Shown here: positions 35,484 through 48,200 of the stretch, piece after piece
How the letters are laid out: each line of letters opens with the position of its first letter
Position numbering within the stretch: position 1 is the first letter of the stretch
Source of the DNA: Dactylis glomerata
Lineage: Eukaryota; Streptophyta; Magnoliopsida; Poales; Poaceae
Length of the DNA: 64,000 nt
NCBI GenBank assembly: GCA_007115705.1
Contig: QXEO01000382.1
Location: forward strand, 2,294,781-2,358,780
Direction of reading: 5' to 3'
The notes under the pieces: generated by a model
Told to the model about the DNA's origin: nothing
The model's input: the letters and a program-made list of their open reading frames with translations, nothing else
The model's database searches: none
Program-made: the position numbers and the translations under genes

Positions 35484-35822
35484 GTAACAGTTCTAGTCAG
35501 AAAAGTTCCACGAAAAGCTCTTCCTTTAATATTTTTGCTGTTTTTAATAAATATGAAAAATCACGAGATGAAAAAGGGAAGGAAAAAGAGTCCGTGTGTG
35601 TCTCACACACGGGTGGCACGGGCCCACCCCTGGCCACGCCACCTATGTGTGAGAACACCCTGGAACTCGTTTCCGTCCCGGTTTCCTCCTGTGGTTTCTG
35701 TTTGATGTATGATTTTTGCTTATTTAACCCCCCGGAGTCCCCGAGGTCTGTATATCGTTTTCTCGTCGTGTTTTGTTTCAAATTGTTTCTGTTAGGAATT
35801 GATCTCAAACTTGGGGGAAGTC
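35484..35822 (+). promoter_or_regulatory. pol-ORF3 spacer with LTR-like hairpin and TATA-like box
   Basis: The spacer holds a stem-loop with arms 35,601-35,617 and 35,638-35,654 (TCTCACACACGGGTGGC against its near complement, 15 of 17 positions). Its sequence and GC-rich loop resemble the hairpin just upstream of the TATA box in the LTRs of G, C, D and F. TATTTAA follows at 35,721-35,727, and a polypurine-like ACTTGGGGGAAG at about 35,809-35,820 lies immediately before the ATG of the third ORF. I infer an internal promoter for ORF3; this is not proven. Confidence 0.4.
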
Positions 35823-35962
35823 ATGGCCTCTCCAAGTGGTGACAAGGAGAAGACACCTCCGGAGGATGACACCAAAGACTTTCGGCTGAAAGAAGAGGTT
35901 GAAAGCGAAGACGAGGAGGAAGATCAAAGCCCAAGGACAAACACCATGATCGCCAGCATAGG

Positions 35963-35967
35963 GGTGG
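35963..35967 (+). repeat. Target duplication of chromovirus (left copy)
   Basis: GGTGG immediately precedes the left LTR and is repeated at 48,694-48,698 after the right LTR, confirming both boundaries. Confidence 0.9.
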
Positions 35968-38900
35968 TGTGACGCCCCACCTTTGGATTAAGGCGGAACA
36001 CCTGTGTTATGTGCTATTCCCTGGATCAATGATAGCACCACAAAACAAAATATAGTAATCATCACATAGTATCGAGATTACACGCAGATCTAGATACATA
36101 AGTCTCGCAAATTATTACAAGTCTTTAGTCTCAGGGACCGACAGGGGAAAAACAGAGTTTAACTTAAGCACAACGGAATTGTAATAGTAGCGAGCCTCCA
36201 TCTTCAGCATGCGCCACAGGCAGTTATGTTGGTATGTAGACTCGAGATCCTAACACTTCACTCCTCATCGGAAGAACCTGCACATTTGATTATGCAGCCC
36301 CAAGTATGGGGGTCAGTACAATGATGTACTGGCAAATGACACATATTTGGTGGCGATTGTGAAAGATCTAGCTACATGCTATTTGGCTGGTGGATCTCTA
36401 GGCTAAATTTGCATAAAGCCAATTTTGTCCTAAAAGTCAAGATTTTATCTCAAGGGTTTAAATTTTCAAAGGGTCAAAATAACCCCCAATTACTACATAG
36501 TTGCAAGTTATGTAGCACTGGGCGCAATTCAACAAAGTTGGAACCTTAGGCACCACCACCCCTCGGAGTGTATGGTCCTTAGTTCCGGCCTAGGGTTTCT
36601 AGACAAAATTTTAATAATTTAGAATTGGTGATGAGATTCTTCTGTACATTCCATGTCTAGAGACTCAATTGTCCATAACCGAGGACACGGCTAATCGATT
36701 AGTTTTAAACACCTTGCAAGGGTTGTGCACGTTCACCTTACGATTCATTTTATGCCCATACATAAAATGAAACGAGACCTTTTAGAGGAGAGGACAACTA
36801 ACTGGGCAAGATCCTTTCCCAACCTATAATTCAGCTACCACCATCTTCTTGCCGACAAGTTGTACTCACACATCTAATCAGTCAAGACAGAGCCCATAAT
36901 GTCATAAGGCTGCACTAGAAGTACACTAAGCATGGAAGACATAGCCATCTCTTTGTTCCTGGGTGGCCATCCCAAGCGGTATTCTATTCCCACATCCTCT
37001 TACAAGGCATGCGTCCCAGAACCCACCTACCTCGCCTTCTCTTATCAAACCATTCCACCCAGGTGTTTCATTTTAGTTGAAGTTCTTAACTTGTTCACAA
37101 AACACTTTTCAAGTGATCTTAGCATGGCATCAATATTTTTCAAAGTACTTAGCATCCTAACAGGTGGGGTTTGGGGGATTGCTACATACTACTAGGATCT
37201 AAGCATTTAATAAAATAGTTGAGTAAAACACCTATCATGCATACTACAAGAGGTGAATATACTAATGCATAATTAAAATGGGTGAGGGACATGTGTGTCA
37301 CTTGCCTTGGTAACAGCTTGCACACTCACAATAGTCACAAAAGTAGCCTTGCTCCTCTTCACAATCTATTTAATCCAAACAATCAAGCAATCAATAACCT
37401 AATTCTAATGACAATCATAGACATGTATGCATGTATGCATGTATGCAATGACATTTTAGTTTCACATACTATGTGAGTGTGTGAAATGGTTGTAAAGATG
37501 GATCATGAGGCTTTTGAAAACATGTGTGGTGTTAGATAGGTTGTTAATAAATAAATATCAAGGTATTAACAAAAGTGCATTTGGTGCAATAGGGTAACAC
37601 TTTGAAAAAAAGTTCTATTTGGTACTGTCCTGCAAAAATAAGTTTGAGCTACCACTGGTTAGGTGATAGTAACTTGAAGCTACTGCAAGTGGTCTCACTC
37701 AAAAATAGTTTTTTAAAAACAATTGGTAAAGAAAATAGTGATTTGAACATATTTAACAGTAGCAAGTTTGTGCACGTATTAACTTTGAATTTTTTTGCTT
37801 CTGGGGTGTTCTAAATGTTCCAAGGATTCTATAGACTACAAATTTGTAGCATTTGGACTCACAGAACAAAAGTTATGAATTTAATATGAAACCGAAGGTT
37901 TGATATAGATCTGACGATGGATTCAAAATGAACCCATAAAATAACAGGTTTTATTGCATCGTCGGATTCTACACATCCTAAGGATTCCAACGAGGTATCA
38001 TTTGTAATTTTTGGCTAAGTATTTTATTTTCTATCGATTTTACAAGATCTGCAACAAAACAGGGCTTTGAATTTGAATTTAAAATCGATTCTGACTGGAT
38101 TTGACCGGGGGCTGACTGGCCCGGGGCGATGTGGTGCAGTCCCATAGGTCGATACCGATTCGGTGAAGGAATTCTATCTGAGCCACGGGATTTAGATCGG
38201 ACGGCCAGAGGGAAAGAGGGAAGAAGCTCACCAGAGTAGTCTAGGGTTCCGGTGATCTGCGGCTGGGGCGTGGGTGTTCTCGTTGTTGCAGGGGTTTCCA
38301 GCGTAGAAGAACGTGCGGACAAGGTTCACACTGCCGCGGCGAGTCCGGTGGCGAGGTTGAAGAGCTCGAGGTGGTCGGGTTCATCGGCAGTTCCTCGCCG
38401 AACTTGCAGGGGCGGTCGGAGGCTTCGGCCAGGGAATGTTCCCATCGTTCTGGCACACAAAAAATCACCAAACCATGTCAGCGAGATGCGCAAGGGAGAA
38501 AGGAAGGGGCTGGGACTGGAAGGGGGTGCCGGGGTCTCACTGGGGTGCCAAAATCTGACGAGGTCAGTGGCGGAAGTTAGCAGCTACGGCGAGAAATTCG
38601 TGCAGCCTGGCGGCTCCGTAATGACAGGGGAAGGGAGGAGGAGGGGGAGGGGGTTCTGGACTATATAGGGGAGGGTTTTGATGGCCCGTTAAAGCGCTAG
38701 TAACGCCGAGGAGTAATCATCGGCGAGCATTACTGGGAGTGAAGAGAGGGGAGTGATTGACGGGGGTGATGACAGGTGGGTCCGGGCTATCGGAGAGAGG
38801 GTGAGAGAGAGAGAGAGCTGGGCTGGGTCAGCTCGGAGCGGTCTGGGCCGGCTGGCCTCCCGGGTGCGGCCTAGTTGGGCTCCTGGCCTCTTATTTTTTT

Positions 38901-39370
38901 TTATTTTTTTTCTTCTGCTTTCCTTTTCTTTTTATTCTGATTTCTATTTTGAGTTTTGAAGAGTTCTTCTATTCAGATTTAAACAAAATCAAAACTGACC
39001 ACTTCTGGTCTTTAGAAAGTGTGTTCAGAATCTATAAACCAGAGGTTTTGTAATAAGATGGAAGAAGAAATAATTTGTGAGAACTTTGAGTATAGAGTCC
39101 AAATAATTAGGAGGTTAAGATTAATCTCTTCCCACTATTTGGTTTTCAAAAGGAATTTATTAGAGGAAAAATAAATAGCTTCATAATAATGGAACTTATT
39201 TTTAAATACCTTCTTTTTAAAATCTTTTGTTTCTAAAATTTGGGGAAAATGGCAATTGGTAACCTTATTCTATGAAGAACAAGATTCAAAACTTTGGATA
39301 AGATTTCGAAATGCAATATGCCATGAATGCATGATGAAAAATTTTAATTTTGAAAATTTGGGATGTTACA
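35968..39370 (-). repeat. 3' LTR of the chromovirus
   Basis: 3,403 bp, colinear with 45,292-48,693 and differing by scattered substitutions that look mostly like transitions. It contains a CATGTATG microsatellite at about 37,422-37,447. Numerous short open frames inside it have no recognisable product and are repeated in the other LTR. Confidence 0.92.
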
Positions 39371-39393
39371 GACTAACCCCCTTAAGATGAAGC

Positions 39394-42300
39394 TCACCCT
39401 CGAGCTTCGGAAAGGTTAGCAAATAGGTGTGGGTGTTCTTCTCGAAGGGTATCTTCACGCTCCCAAGTGGCTTCCTCTTCAGTGTGGTGACTCCACTGTA
39501 CTTTGCAGAACTTGATTATTTTGGTGCGTGTAGTTCTTTCTGCTGTCTCAAGTATCTTAATGGGTTTATCCTCATAAGTCAAGTCACTTTCTAGTTGAAC
39601 CTCCTCGAGGGGTACCGTATCGTTCAACGGTGTTTCTGACATCTCTGGATGGCATTTCTTTAGCTGGCTCACGTGGAACACGTTATGTACGGCCAAAAGA
39701 ATTTCGGGTAGTTCCAATTCATAGGCTACTTCTCCTTTGCGGGATAGGACTTTGAATGGTCCTATAAATCGGGGTGCTAACTTACCCTTGATACCAAACC
39801 TCTTAACACCACGAAGGGGTGACACTCTGAGATAAGCTCTGTCTCCAACTTCATAGATGATTTCTCTACGCTTGCTATTCACGTAGCTCTTCTGACGGGA
39901 TTGGGCGATCTTCAGCATATCCTTGATCAATTTAACCTTTTCCTCAGCTTCTTGAATGATATCCGGTCCGAAGAAACTTTGTTCTCCTACACCACTCCAT
40001 AGTAGGGGTGTAGTACATTTCTTGCCGTACAAGGCTTCAAATGGTGCCATCTCAATACTGGCTTGATAGCTATTGTTGTAGGAAAACTCTGCGTAAGGCA
40101 AGTTGTCATCCCAACTAGACCCATAGTCCAGAGCACACGCTCTCAGCATATCTTCCAAAATCTGGTTTACCCTTTCTGTTTGCCCATCTGTTTGTGGATG
40201 GAATGCTGTGCTGAATTCCAGCCTAGTTCCAAGTGATTCATGGAGTTGTTTCCAGAAGTGAGAGGTAAATTGGGTTCCTCTATCAGACACGATGCTTTTG
40301 GGGACACCATGGAGGGTTACAATCCTCTTCATGTAGATATCAGCTAACTTTGCACTAGTGTAAGTGGTCTTTACTGGTATGAAATGAGCTACCTTGGTCA
40401 AACGATCGACTATAACCCAGATTGAGTCATATCCTGATTTTGTGCGGGGTAACCCAGTTATGAAGTCCATACCAATTTGATCCCATTTCCAATCTGGCAC
40501 TTTCAGTGGTTGAAGTAGTCCGGCTGGTTTTTGATGTTCAGCTTTCACTCTACTGCACACATCACATTTGGCTATATATTCGGCAATGTCTCTTTTCATG
40601 TTGCTCCACCAGAATCTTTCTTTCAAGTCTATGTACATCTTGGTATTTCCAGGATGAATTGAGTATGGGGTTTCATGGGTTTCTTGGAATATCAATCTTC
40701 TAATATCGGGGTCATCAGGTACACAGATATGTTTTTCAAACCAGATAGTTCCTTGTTCATCTTCACTAAAGCCTTTAGCTTTTTCTTTCCTCATGTTTTC
40801 TTTGATCTTCTCAATCTCTTTATCTCCTTTTTGTGCTTGGCGTATTCTATCCATCGGGGTTGGTTGCACTACTAGCGATGCTATGTGACCTTGTGGCACT
40901 ACCTCTAAGCTGAGGTCTCTCAGATCCCTACAAAGATCTTCTGGCAACTCTTCTGTTGATAGGCAGTTCACATAGGCCTTACGGCTCAAGGCATCAGCTA
41001 CTACATTTTCTTTACCAGGATGGTATTGCAAGCTCAAGTCGTAGTCTTTGATGAGTTCTAACCATCTTCTTTGTCTCATGTTGAGGTCCTTCTGAGTAAA
41101 GATATACTTCAAGCTTTTGTGGTCGGTGAAGACTTCACATCTCTTTCCCAGCAAATAATGTCTCCAAATCTTCAAGGCATGGACAACTGAAGCTAACTCA
41201 AGGTCATGAGTTGGATAGTTGAGCTCATGTTTCTTGAGTTGTCTAGAAGCATAGGCTGCTACTCTACCATCTCGCATCAACACGCTTCCTAGACCTTGAC
41301 GAGAAGCGTCGCAATACACCTGAAATTCCTTTTCAATATCTGGTAAGCACAGAACAGGTGCAGACACCAATCTTCTTTTCAACTCTTGAAAACTGTACAC
41401 CAATCTTCTTTTCAACTCTTGAAAACTGTTTTCACAGGCTTCAGTCCATTCAAACTTCTTTTCTTTCTTCAACAACTCAGTCATTGGTTTAGCTATCTTT
41501 GAAAAGTTCTCAATGAATCTCCGGTAGTATCCGGCCAATCCTAAGAAACTACGAATTTCCCCAACATTCTTGGGTGGTTCCCATTCAGTTACTGCAGTCA
41601 CTTTGGCTGGGTTGACTGCAATTCCCTCCTTGGATATAATGTGTCCAAGGAATCCTACTTCATTGAGCCAAAACTCGCATTTGTTGAATTTAGCATATAG
41701 CTTGTGCTCTCTGAGTTTCTTCAATATTGCACGCAGATGCTTTTCATGATCTTCTTTGCCTTTTGAGTAGACCAGTATGTCATCAACGAAGACAACGACA
41801 AACTTATCTAGAAATTCCATGAACACTTTGTTCATCATGCTCATGAAGTATGACGGTGCATTGGTTAAACCAAAGGGCATCACCGTATATTCATATGAGC
41901 CATATCTAGTGACGAAGGCTGTCTTGGGGATGTCATGTTCTCTAATCTTGAGCTGAAAGTAACCAGATCTAAGATCTATCTTGGAAAACACGCTAGCTCC
42001 TTCTAACTGATCAAACAAATCATTGATTCTTGGTAGTGGATATTTATTTTTGATGGTTACTTCGTTCAACGAATGATAGTCCATTACTAAACGTTGACTC
42101 TTATCTTTCTTCTCAATAAACAGAACTGGTGCTCCCCATGATGATGAACTTTCTCTAATAAATCCCTTTCCTAACTGTTCTGCTAGTTGCTTCTTGAGTT
42201 CTTTCAACTCATCGGTGGACATAGGATAGGGTCTCTTTGCGATTGGACCAGTGCCTGGCAGCAGATCAATGAGAAACTCTACATCTCTGTCGGGTGGCAT

Positions 42301-43887
42301 TCCTGGTAGCTCTTCTGGGAACACATCGGGGTACTCATTTACTATGTGCACTTCATCTAGGCTAACCCCCTTAAGATGGTTTAGCCTAATATCATTAAAA
42401 TCCAGTTGGGATTTGTATCTAATTCTCCTCCCTTCGGGGGTGGTAAGTGTAATAGCTTTGTTCACGCAGTCTATGACTCCTCCATAGGTAGTCATCCAAT
42501 CCATGCCCAGGATTACATCTAAACCCTGCGAGTCTAGAATTACTAAATGGGTTGGAAACTTATATTTACCAATTTCCATAATCAGATCCCTGCAACCAGC
42601 GTTGACTATCAATTCTCCACCAGGGGAACTTACTTTAATGGTTTTTCCTATGGTTTCAGTGGGGAACCCATTTTTGTTTGCAAAAGTTCTTGATATGAAT
42701 GAATGTGATGCTCCTGTATTGAATAAAACTAATGCTGTAATTGAGTTGAGAGGAAACATACCCATCACTGCATCAGGTTCATTCATCACCTCCTCCACAT
42801 TGAGGTGGTTCACTTGGCCCTTCTGGAATGGATTGGGCTTGGCAAGTTCGGTGGTCTTGTTCTCCGGGCAGCTAGAGGAATAGTGACCAGGCTTCTTGCA
42901 CTTGAAGCAGGTGACGCCCGAGAGATCCTTCTTGGGTTCAGTGTTGTGGCGATGCTGACCATTGTTCCCATTGTGATATCCACTAGAGCTATTTCCCTTG
43001 AATCCTCCATTGTGCTTATGACCGCTGAAGTGATTACCGTTTCCTTTGCTGAAATGATTCCCATGCTTGTGAAAGTTGCCATGACCACTGCTCTCAGACG
43101 AGTGGTGCTTCTTGTGGAATGGTTCCACATGGTTCTTGTTGTTACTGAACTTCCTTTTACAGTTCTCCTCTTTCTTGATGTTGTTGTCCAGAGTAATGGC
43201 CTGATCAAGTAGAGACTGATAATTTGGAGCATAGGCCACTGACAGGGGTATCTTGAGTTCTCCCTTGAGCCCACTGAGGATCTTTTCTTTCCTCTTAGCA
43301 TCAGTATCAATATCTTCAGGTGCATACCTGGACAGAGCACAGAAGTTGTCCATGTATTCCTTCAGAGTTCTTCCACCCTGACGTAGACCATGGAATTCTT
43401 CCTTCTTCACATTTATAGTACCCGAGGATATGTGGGCAGTATGAAAGCCTTCTCTAAAGGTGTTCCAGTCCAGATCATCTATTGGATGGGTAACCTGATA
43501 AGTCTCCCACCACATTGCTGCCGGTCCTTCCAGTAAGTGAGCAGTGAAGCGCACTTTTTCAGCATCAGTGCACTCACAGGTGGTCAGATCCTTGTTGACC
43601 GAACGCAGCCAGTCATCAGCTACTATTGGCTCCGTAGCAGATGAGAACTTGTTGGGTCTCAGCCTCAGGAACCTTGCCAATCTATCCACCTGGGGTGGGG
43701 GTGGCGGCGGTGGTGGCAGAGGGTTATTATTGTTGTTGTTATTGTTGTTTGCATTCATCTGGAAGAACTAGGTCATCATTTCCATCAGCTGGGCCTGAGC
43801 TGCCACTAGTTGCTGAATTGCCATATTGGTGTCATTGTTGTTGTTTCCATCGTTGTCACTGCTGTTTCGTGCACGTCGTGGCGGCAT
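39394..43887 (-). pseudogene. gag-pol: Chromovirus gag-pol polyprotein (one early stop)
   Basis: The authentic start is ATG 43,887 (MPPRRARNSS). A TAG at 43,770-43,768, about 40 codons in, interrupts it, and the next ATG (43,758) opens 1,454 codons to 39,394. Domains: gag; CCHC zinc knuckle (CFKCKKPGHYSSSC); protease with NTG where DTG/DSG is expected (42,720); reverse transcriptase with FVDD; an 11-residue tandem duplication (SFQELKRRLVY) at about 41,365-41,430; RNase H (YCDASRQGLGS); HHCC region; integrase DDE (GMDFITGLPR, VSDRGTQF, GQTERVNQ); and a C-terminal chromodomain-like segment (KVQWSHHTEEEATWE) that in this group guides integration toward heterochromatin. The protease Asp-to-Asn change would probably block processing. 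Confidence 0.9.
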
Positions 43888-44164
43888 CTGAGGTAAGGTA
43901 TAGCATAGATGAGTATTAGACAGATAAAGCTAAAGGAGTAAAGATCTTACCCATGCACAATACAACAAGCCAACCACAAACAACAAACAAATATACGACC
44001 TTTGATTTAAAAAGTTTTAAAATTTGAATCGTACGACTGGACAAGTTTAGAAGTAAGTACTAAGAGTTCGAATAAAGTAAACGATCGATGGTACTGTCAT
44101 ACCAACACGGTAAGACAATACAAATGTGCTATCACAAATGATACAAAATGATGATGGTGGTCCA
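43888..44164 (-). other. Short spacer between upstream ORF and gag-pol
   Basis: About 280 bp of AT-rich sequence between the upstream coiled-coil ORF and the gag start codon, with no feature beyond ordinary leader sequence. Confidence 0.5.
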
Positions 44165-45108
44165 CTATCCTCTCTTAACCCTCTTGAGGCATGAGAGGGG
44201 TAGAGGGTCTCGACGCTCTGTCTTCTTGAGGTCTCTCAGTGCCTTGGCCTCCCATTCCTCATAGGATAGACCATCACTAGAGGAATACACGAGTCTCTCC
44301 TCATGATCCTCTTCTTCCTCGGATTCTTCTTCCTTCTTACTTGCTTCTAACTCCGCAAGCTTCATCTTTAGCTTCTCATTCTCAGACTTCAGCTCATTGT
44401 TGACTTCCTCAGCCTGCTTCTTCTCATCTCCCATTTTCTACAAATTGTCGTACTGTAGCAGTAAGGTCTTCTCCAGAAGATGAGACCATATGTCATCTTG
44501 AGAATCTTCCCGCCTAATTGCAAGGGTCCTTCAACAATCTTGAGCTTGTTTTCCAATTGAGTCTTCTTCTCATCCAACATCACGAGAGCAGATTCAGTCT
44601 CCATGATCTTTTTGGTGGCAAGATCCATGAGATCTCTGAACTGGTCCTGGTTGATAATCTGCTTCTTCAGCATGTCTTCCAGATTGACTGTGCAGCGCTC
44701 CCTCTCAGTGAGGTAGCCTCTCAGAAGGGAGTGGAACTCCTGGCCTCGGCGATCCACAACATGTCCTCCGACAGATCACTCTCCAATCATCCCATAAGCT
44801 GAGGGATGTGGGATGTGAGCTCTGTACTTGTGGTGAATGCGGGCGATGGCGCCCTACATGGCAATCTCCACCGAATACCTCTAGTCCACATATGCTTCGG
44901 TGTACTCCATCATGGACTCTCCTTCTTCATCAAGCCTTCCTTGGATAGTGGTTTGGATTAACCACTTCTCCATACCATACTCCTTGTACTGCATCTTCCC
45001 ACAGAAAACCGAAGGTGGTATCTGAAGCTGGGTGGCGAGGTCTAGCAGTACCTCCGAGAAAAGGAAATCTCCCTCACCAGCTACCACTCTCTCATCGTAG
45101 GTGTCCAT
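44165..45108 (-). pseudogene. Upstream coiled-coil ORF of the chromovirus, decayed
   Basis: Between the primer-binding site and gag, one minus-strand frame starts at ATG 45,108 (MDTYDERVVAGEGDF). It is interrupted by stops near 44,881, 44,855 and 44,780, then continues MDRRGQEFHSLLRGYL and changes frame near 44,450. It ends at 44,165 with a highly charged coiled coil (NNELKSENEKLKMKLAELEASK, EEESEEEEDHEE). No domain is recognised. It is more damaged than gag-pol in the same element. Extra ORFs in this position are known in some plant Gypsy elements; its role is unknown. Confidence 0.6.
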
Positions 45109-45291
45109 CTACAACATTTTGAAAGGAAGAGGAAATGATCAGAACAAGAAGAGAAATACAAGTAAGAATGAAATGGTTAAGACAATAAGATCAAGATTAT
45201 TTGTTTAGCATTTGAATTAAAACTTGGGTCCTACGGTTTTCCAATCCTAGGGTCTCGATCCTACAGGCAACACTATGCTCTGATACCATTT
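45109..45291 (-). other. Chromovirus leader and primer-binding site
   Basis: On the minus strand TGGTATCAGAGC lies a few bases inside the LTR at about 45,288-45,277. It is complementary to the 3' end of initiator tRNA-Met, as usual for chromoviruses. Confidence 0.85.
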
Positions 45292-48200
45292 TGTGACGCC
45301 CCACCTTTGGATTAAGGTGGAACACCTGTGTTATGTGCTATTCCCTGGATCAATGATAGCACCACAGAACAAAATATAGTAATCATCACATAGTATCGAG
45401 ATTACACGCAGATCCAGATACATAAGTCTCGCAAATTATTACAAGTCTTTAGTCTCAGGGACCGACAGGGGAAAAACAGAGTTTAACTTAAGCACAACGG
45501 AATTGTAATAGTAGCGAGCCTCCATCTTCAGCATGCGCCACAGGCAGTCATGTTGGTATGTAGACTCGAGATCCTAACACTTCACTCCTCATCGGAAGAA
45601 CCTGCACATTTGATTATGCAGCCCCAAGTATGGGGGTCAGTACAATGATGTACTGGCAAATGACACATATTTGGTGGCGGTTGTGAAAGATCTATCTACA
45701 TGCTATTTGGCTGGTGGATCTCTAGGCTAAATTTGCATAAAGCCAATTTTGTCCTAAAAGTCAAGATTTTATCTCAAGGGTTTCAATTTTCAAAGGGTCG
45801 AAATAACCCCCAATTACTACATAGTTGCAAGTTATGTAGCACTGGGCGCAATTCAACAAAGTTGGAACCTCAGGCACCACCACCCCTCGGAGTGTATGGT
45901 CCTTAGTTCCGGCCTAGGGTTTCTAGACAAAATTTTAATAATTCAGAATCGGTGATGAGATTCTTCCGTACATTCCATGTCTTGAGACTCAATTGTCCAT
46001 AACCGAGGACATGACTAATCGATTAGTTTTAAACACCTTGCAAGGGTTGTGCACGTTCACCTTACGATTCATTTTATGCCCATACATAAAATGAAACGAG
46101 ACCTTTTAGAGGAGAGGACAACTAACTGGGCAAGATCCATTCCCAACCTATAATTCAGCTACCACCATCTTCTTGCCGACAAGTTGTACTCACACATCTA
46201 ACCAGTCAAGACAGAGCCCATAATGTCATAAGGCTGCACTGGAAGTACACTAAGCATGGAAGACATAGCCATCTTTTTGTTCCTGGGTGGCCATCCCGAG
46301 CGGTATTCTATTCCCACATCCTCTTACAAGGCATGCGTCCCAGAACCCACCTACCTCGCCTCCTCTTATCAAACCATTCCACCCAGGTGTTTCATTTTAG
46401 TTGAAGTTCTTAACTTGTTCACAAAACACTTTTCAAGTGATCTTAGCATGGCATCAATATTTTTCAAAGTACTTAGCATCCTAACAGGTGGGGTTCAGGG
46501 GATTGCTACATACTACTAGGATCTAAGCATTTAATAAAACAGTTGAGTAAAACACCTATCATGCATACTACAAGAGGTGAATATACTAATGCATAATTAA
46601 AATGGGTGAGGGACATGTGTGTCACTTGCCTTGGTAACAGCTTGCACACTCACAATAGTCACAAAAGTAGCCTTGCTCCTCTTCACAATCTATTCAATCC
46701 AAACAATCAAGCAATCAATAACCTAATTCTAATGACAATCATAGACATGTATGCATGTATGCATGTATGCAATGACATTTTAGTTTCACACACTATGTGA
46801 GTGTGTGAAATGGTTGTAAAGATGGATCATGAGGCTTTTGAAAACATGTGTGGTGTTAGATAGGTTGTTAATAAATAAATATCAAGGTATTAACAAAAGT
46901 GCATTTGGTGCAATAGGGTAACACTTTGAAAAAAAGTTCTGTTTGGTACTGTCCTGCAAAAATAAGTTTGAGCTACCACTGGTTAGGTGATAGTAACTTG
47001 AAGCTACTGCAAGTGGTCTCACTCAAAAATAGTTTTTTGAAAACAATTGGTAAAGAAAATAGTAATTTGAACATATTTAACAGTAGCAAGTTTGTGCACG
47101 TATTAACTTTGAAATTTTTTGCTTCTGGGGTGTTCTAAATGTTCCAAGGATTCCATAGACTACAAATTTGTAGCATTTGGACTCACAAAACAAAAGTTAT
47201 GAATTTAATATGAAACCGAAGGTTTGATACAGATCTGACAATGGATTCAAAATGAACCCATAAAATAACAGGTTTTATTGCATCGTTGGATTCTACACAT
47301 CCTAAGGATTCCAACGAGGTATCATTTGTAATTTTTGGCTAAGTATTTTATTTTCTATCGATTTTACAAGATTTGCAACAAAACAGGGCTTTGAATTTGA
47401 ATTTAAAATCGATTTTGACTGGATTTGACCGGGGGCTGACTGGCCCGGGGCGATGTGGCGCAGTCCCATAGGTTGATACCGATTCGGTGAAGGAATTCTA
47501 TCTGAGCCACGGGATTTAGATCGGGCGGCCAGAGGGAAAGAGGGGAGAAGCTCACCGGAGTAGTCTAGGGTTTCGGTGATCTGTGGCTAGGGCATGGGTG
47601 TTCTCATTGTTGCAGGGGTTTCCGGCATAGAAGAATGTGTAGACGAGGTTCGCACTGCCGCGGCGAGTCCGGTGGTGAGGTTGAAGAGCTCGAGGTGGTC
47701 GGGTTCATTGGCAGTTCCTCACCGAACTTGCAGGGGCGGTCAGAGGCTTTGGCCAGGGGACATTCCTATCGTTCCAGCGCACAAAAAATCACCAAACTGT
47801 GTCAGCAAGATGCGCAAGGGAGAAAGGAAGGGGCTGGGACTGGAAGGGGGTGCCGGGGTCTCACTGGGGTGCCGAAATCCGATGAGGTCAGTGGCGGAAG
47901 TCAGCAGCTACGGTGAGAAATTCGTGCAGCCTGGCGGCTTCGTAATGAGAGGGGAAGGGAGGAGGAGGGGGAGGGGGTTCTGGACTATATAGGGGAGGGT
48001 TTTGATGGCCCGTTAAAGCGCTAGTAACGCCGGGGAGTAATCGCCAGCGAGCGTTACTGGGAGTGAAGAGAGGGGAGTGATTGACGGGGGTGATGACAGG
48101 TGGGTCTAGGCTATCGGAGAGAGGGTGAGAGAGAAAGAGAGCTGGGCTGGGTCGGCTCGGAGCGGTCTAGGCCGGCTGGCCTCCCGGGTGCGGCCCAGTT

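Noticed and set aside
37420..37450. CATGTATG repeat as a CRISPR-like or regulatory array
   Set aside because: Simple microsatellite present in both chromovirus LTRs; no spacer structure.
38252..38668. 138-codon open frame, repeated near 47,594-47,992
   Set aside because: It lies inside both LTRs of the chromovirus with differing translations; chance frame in a GC-rich LTR.
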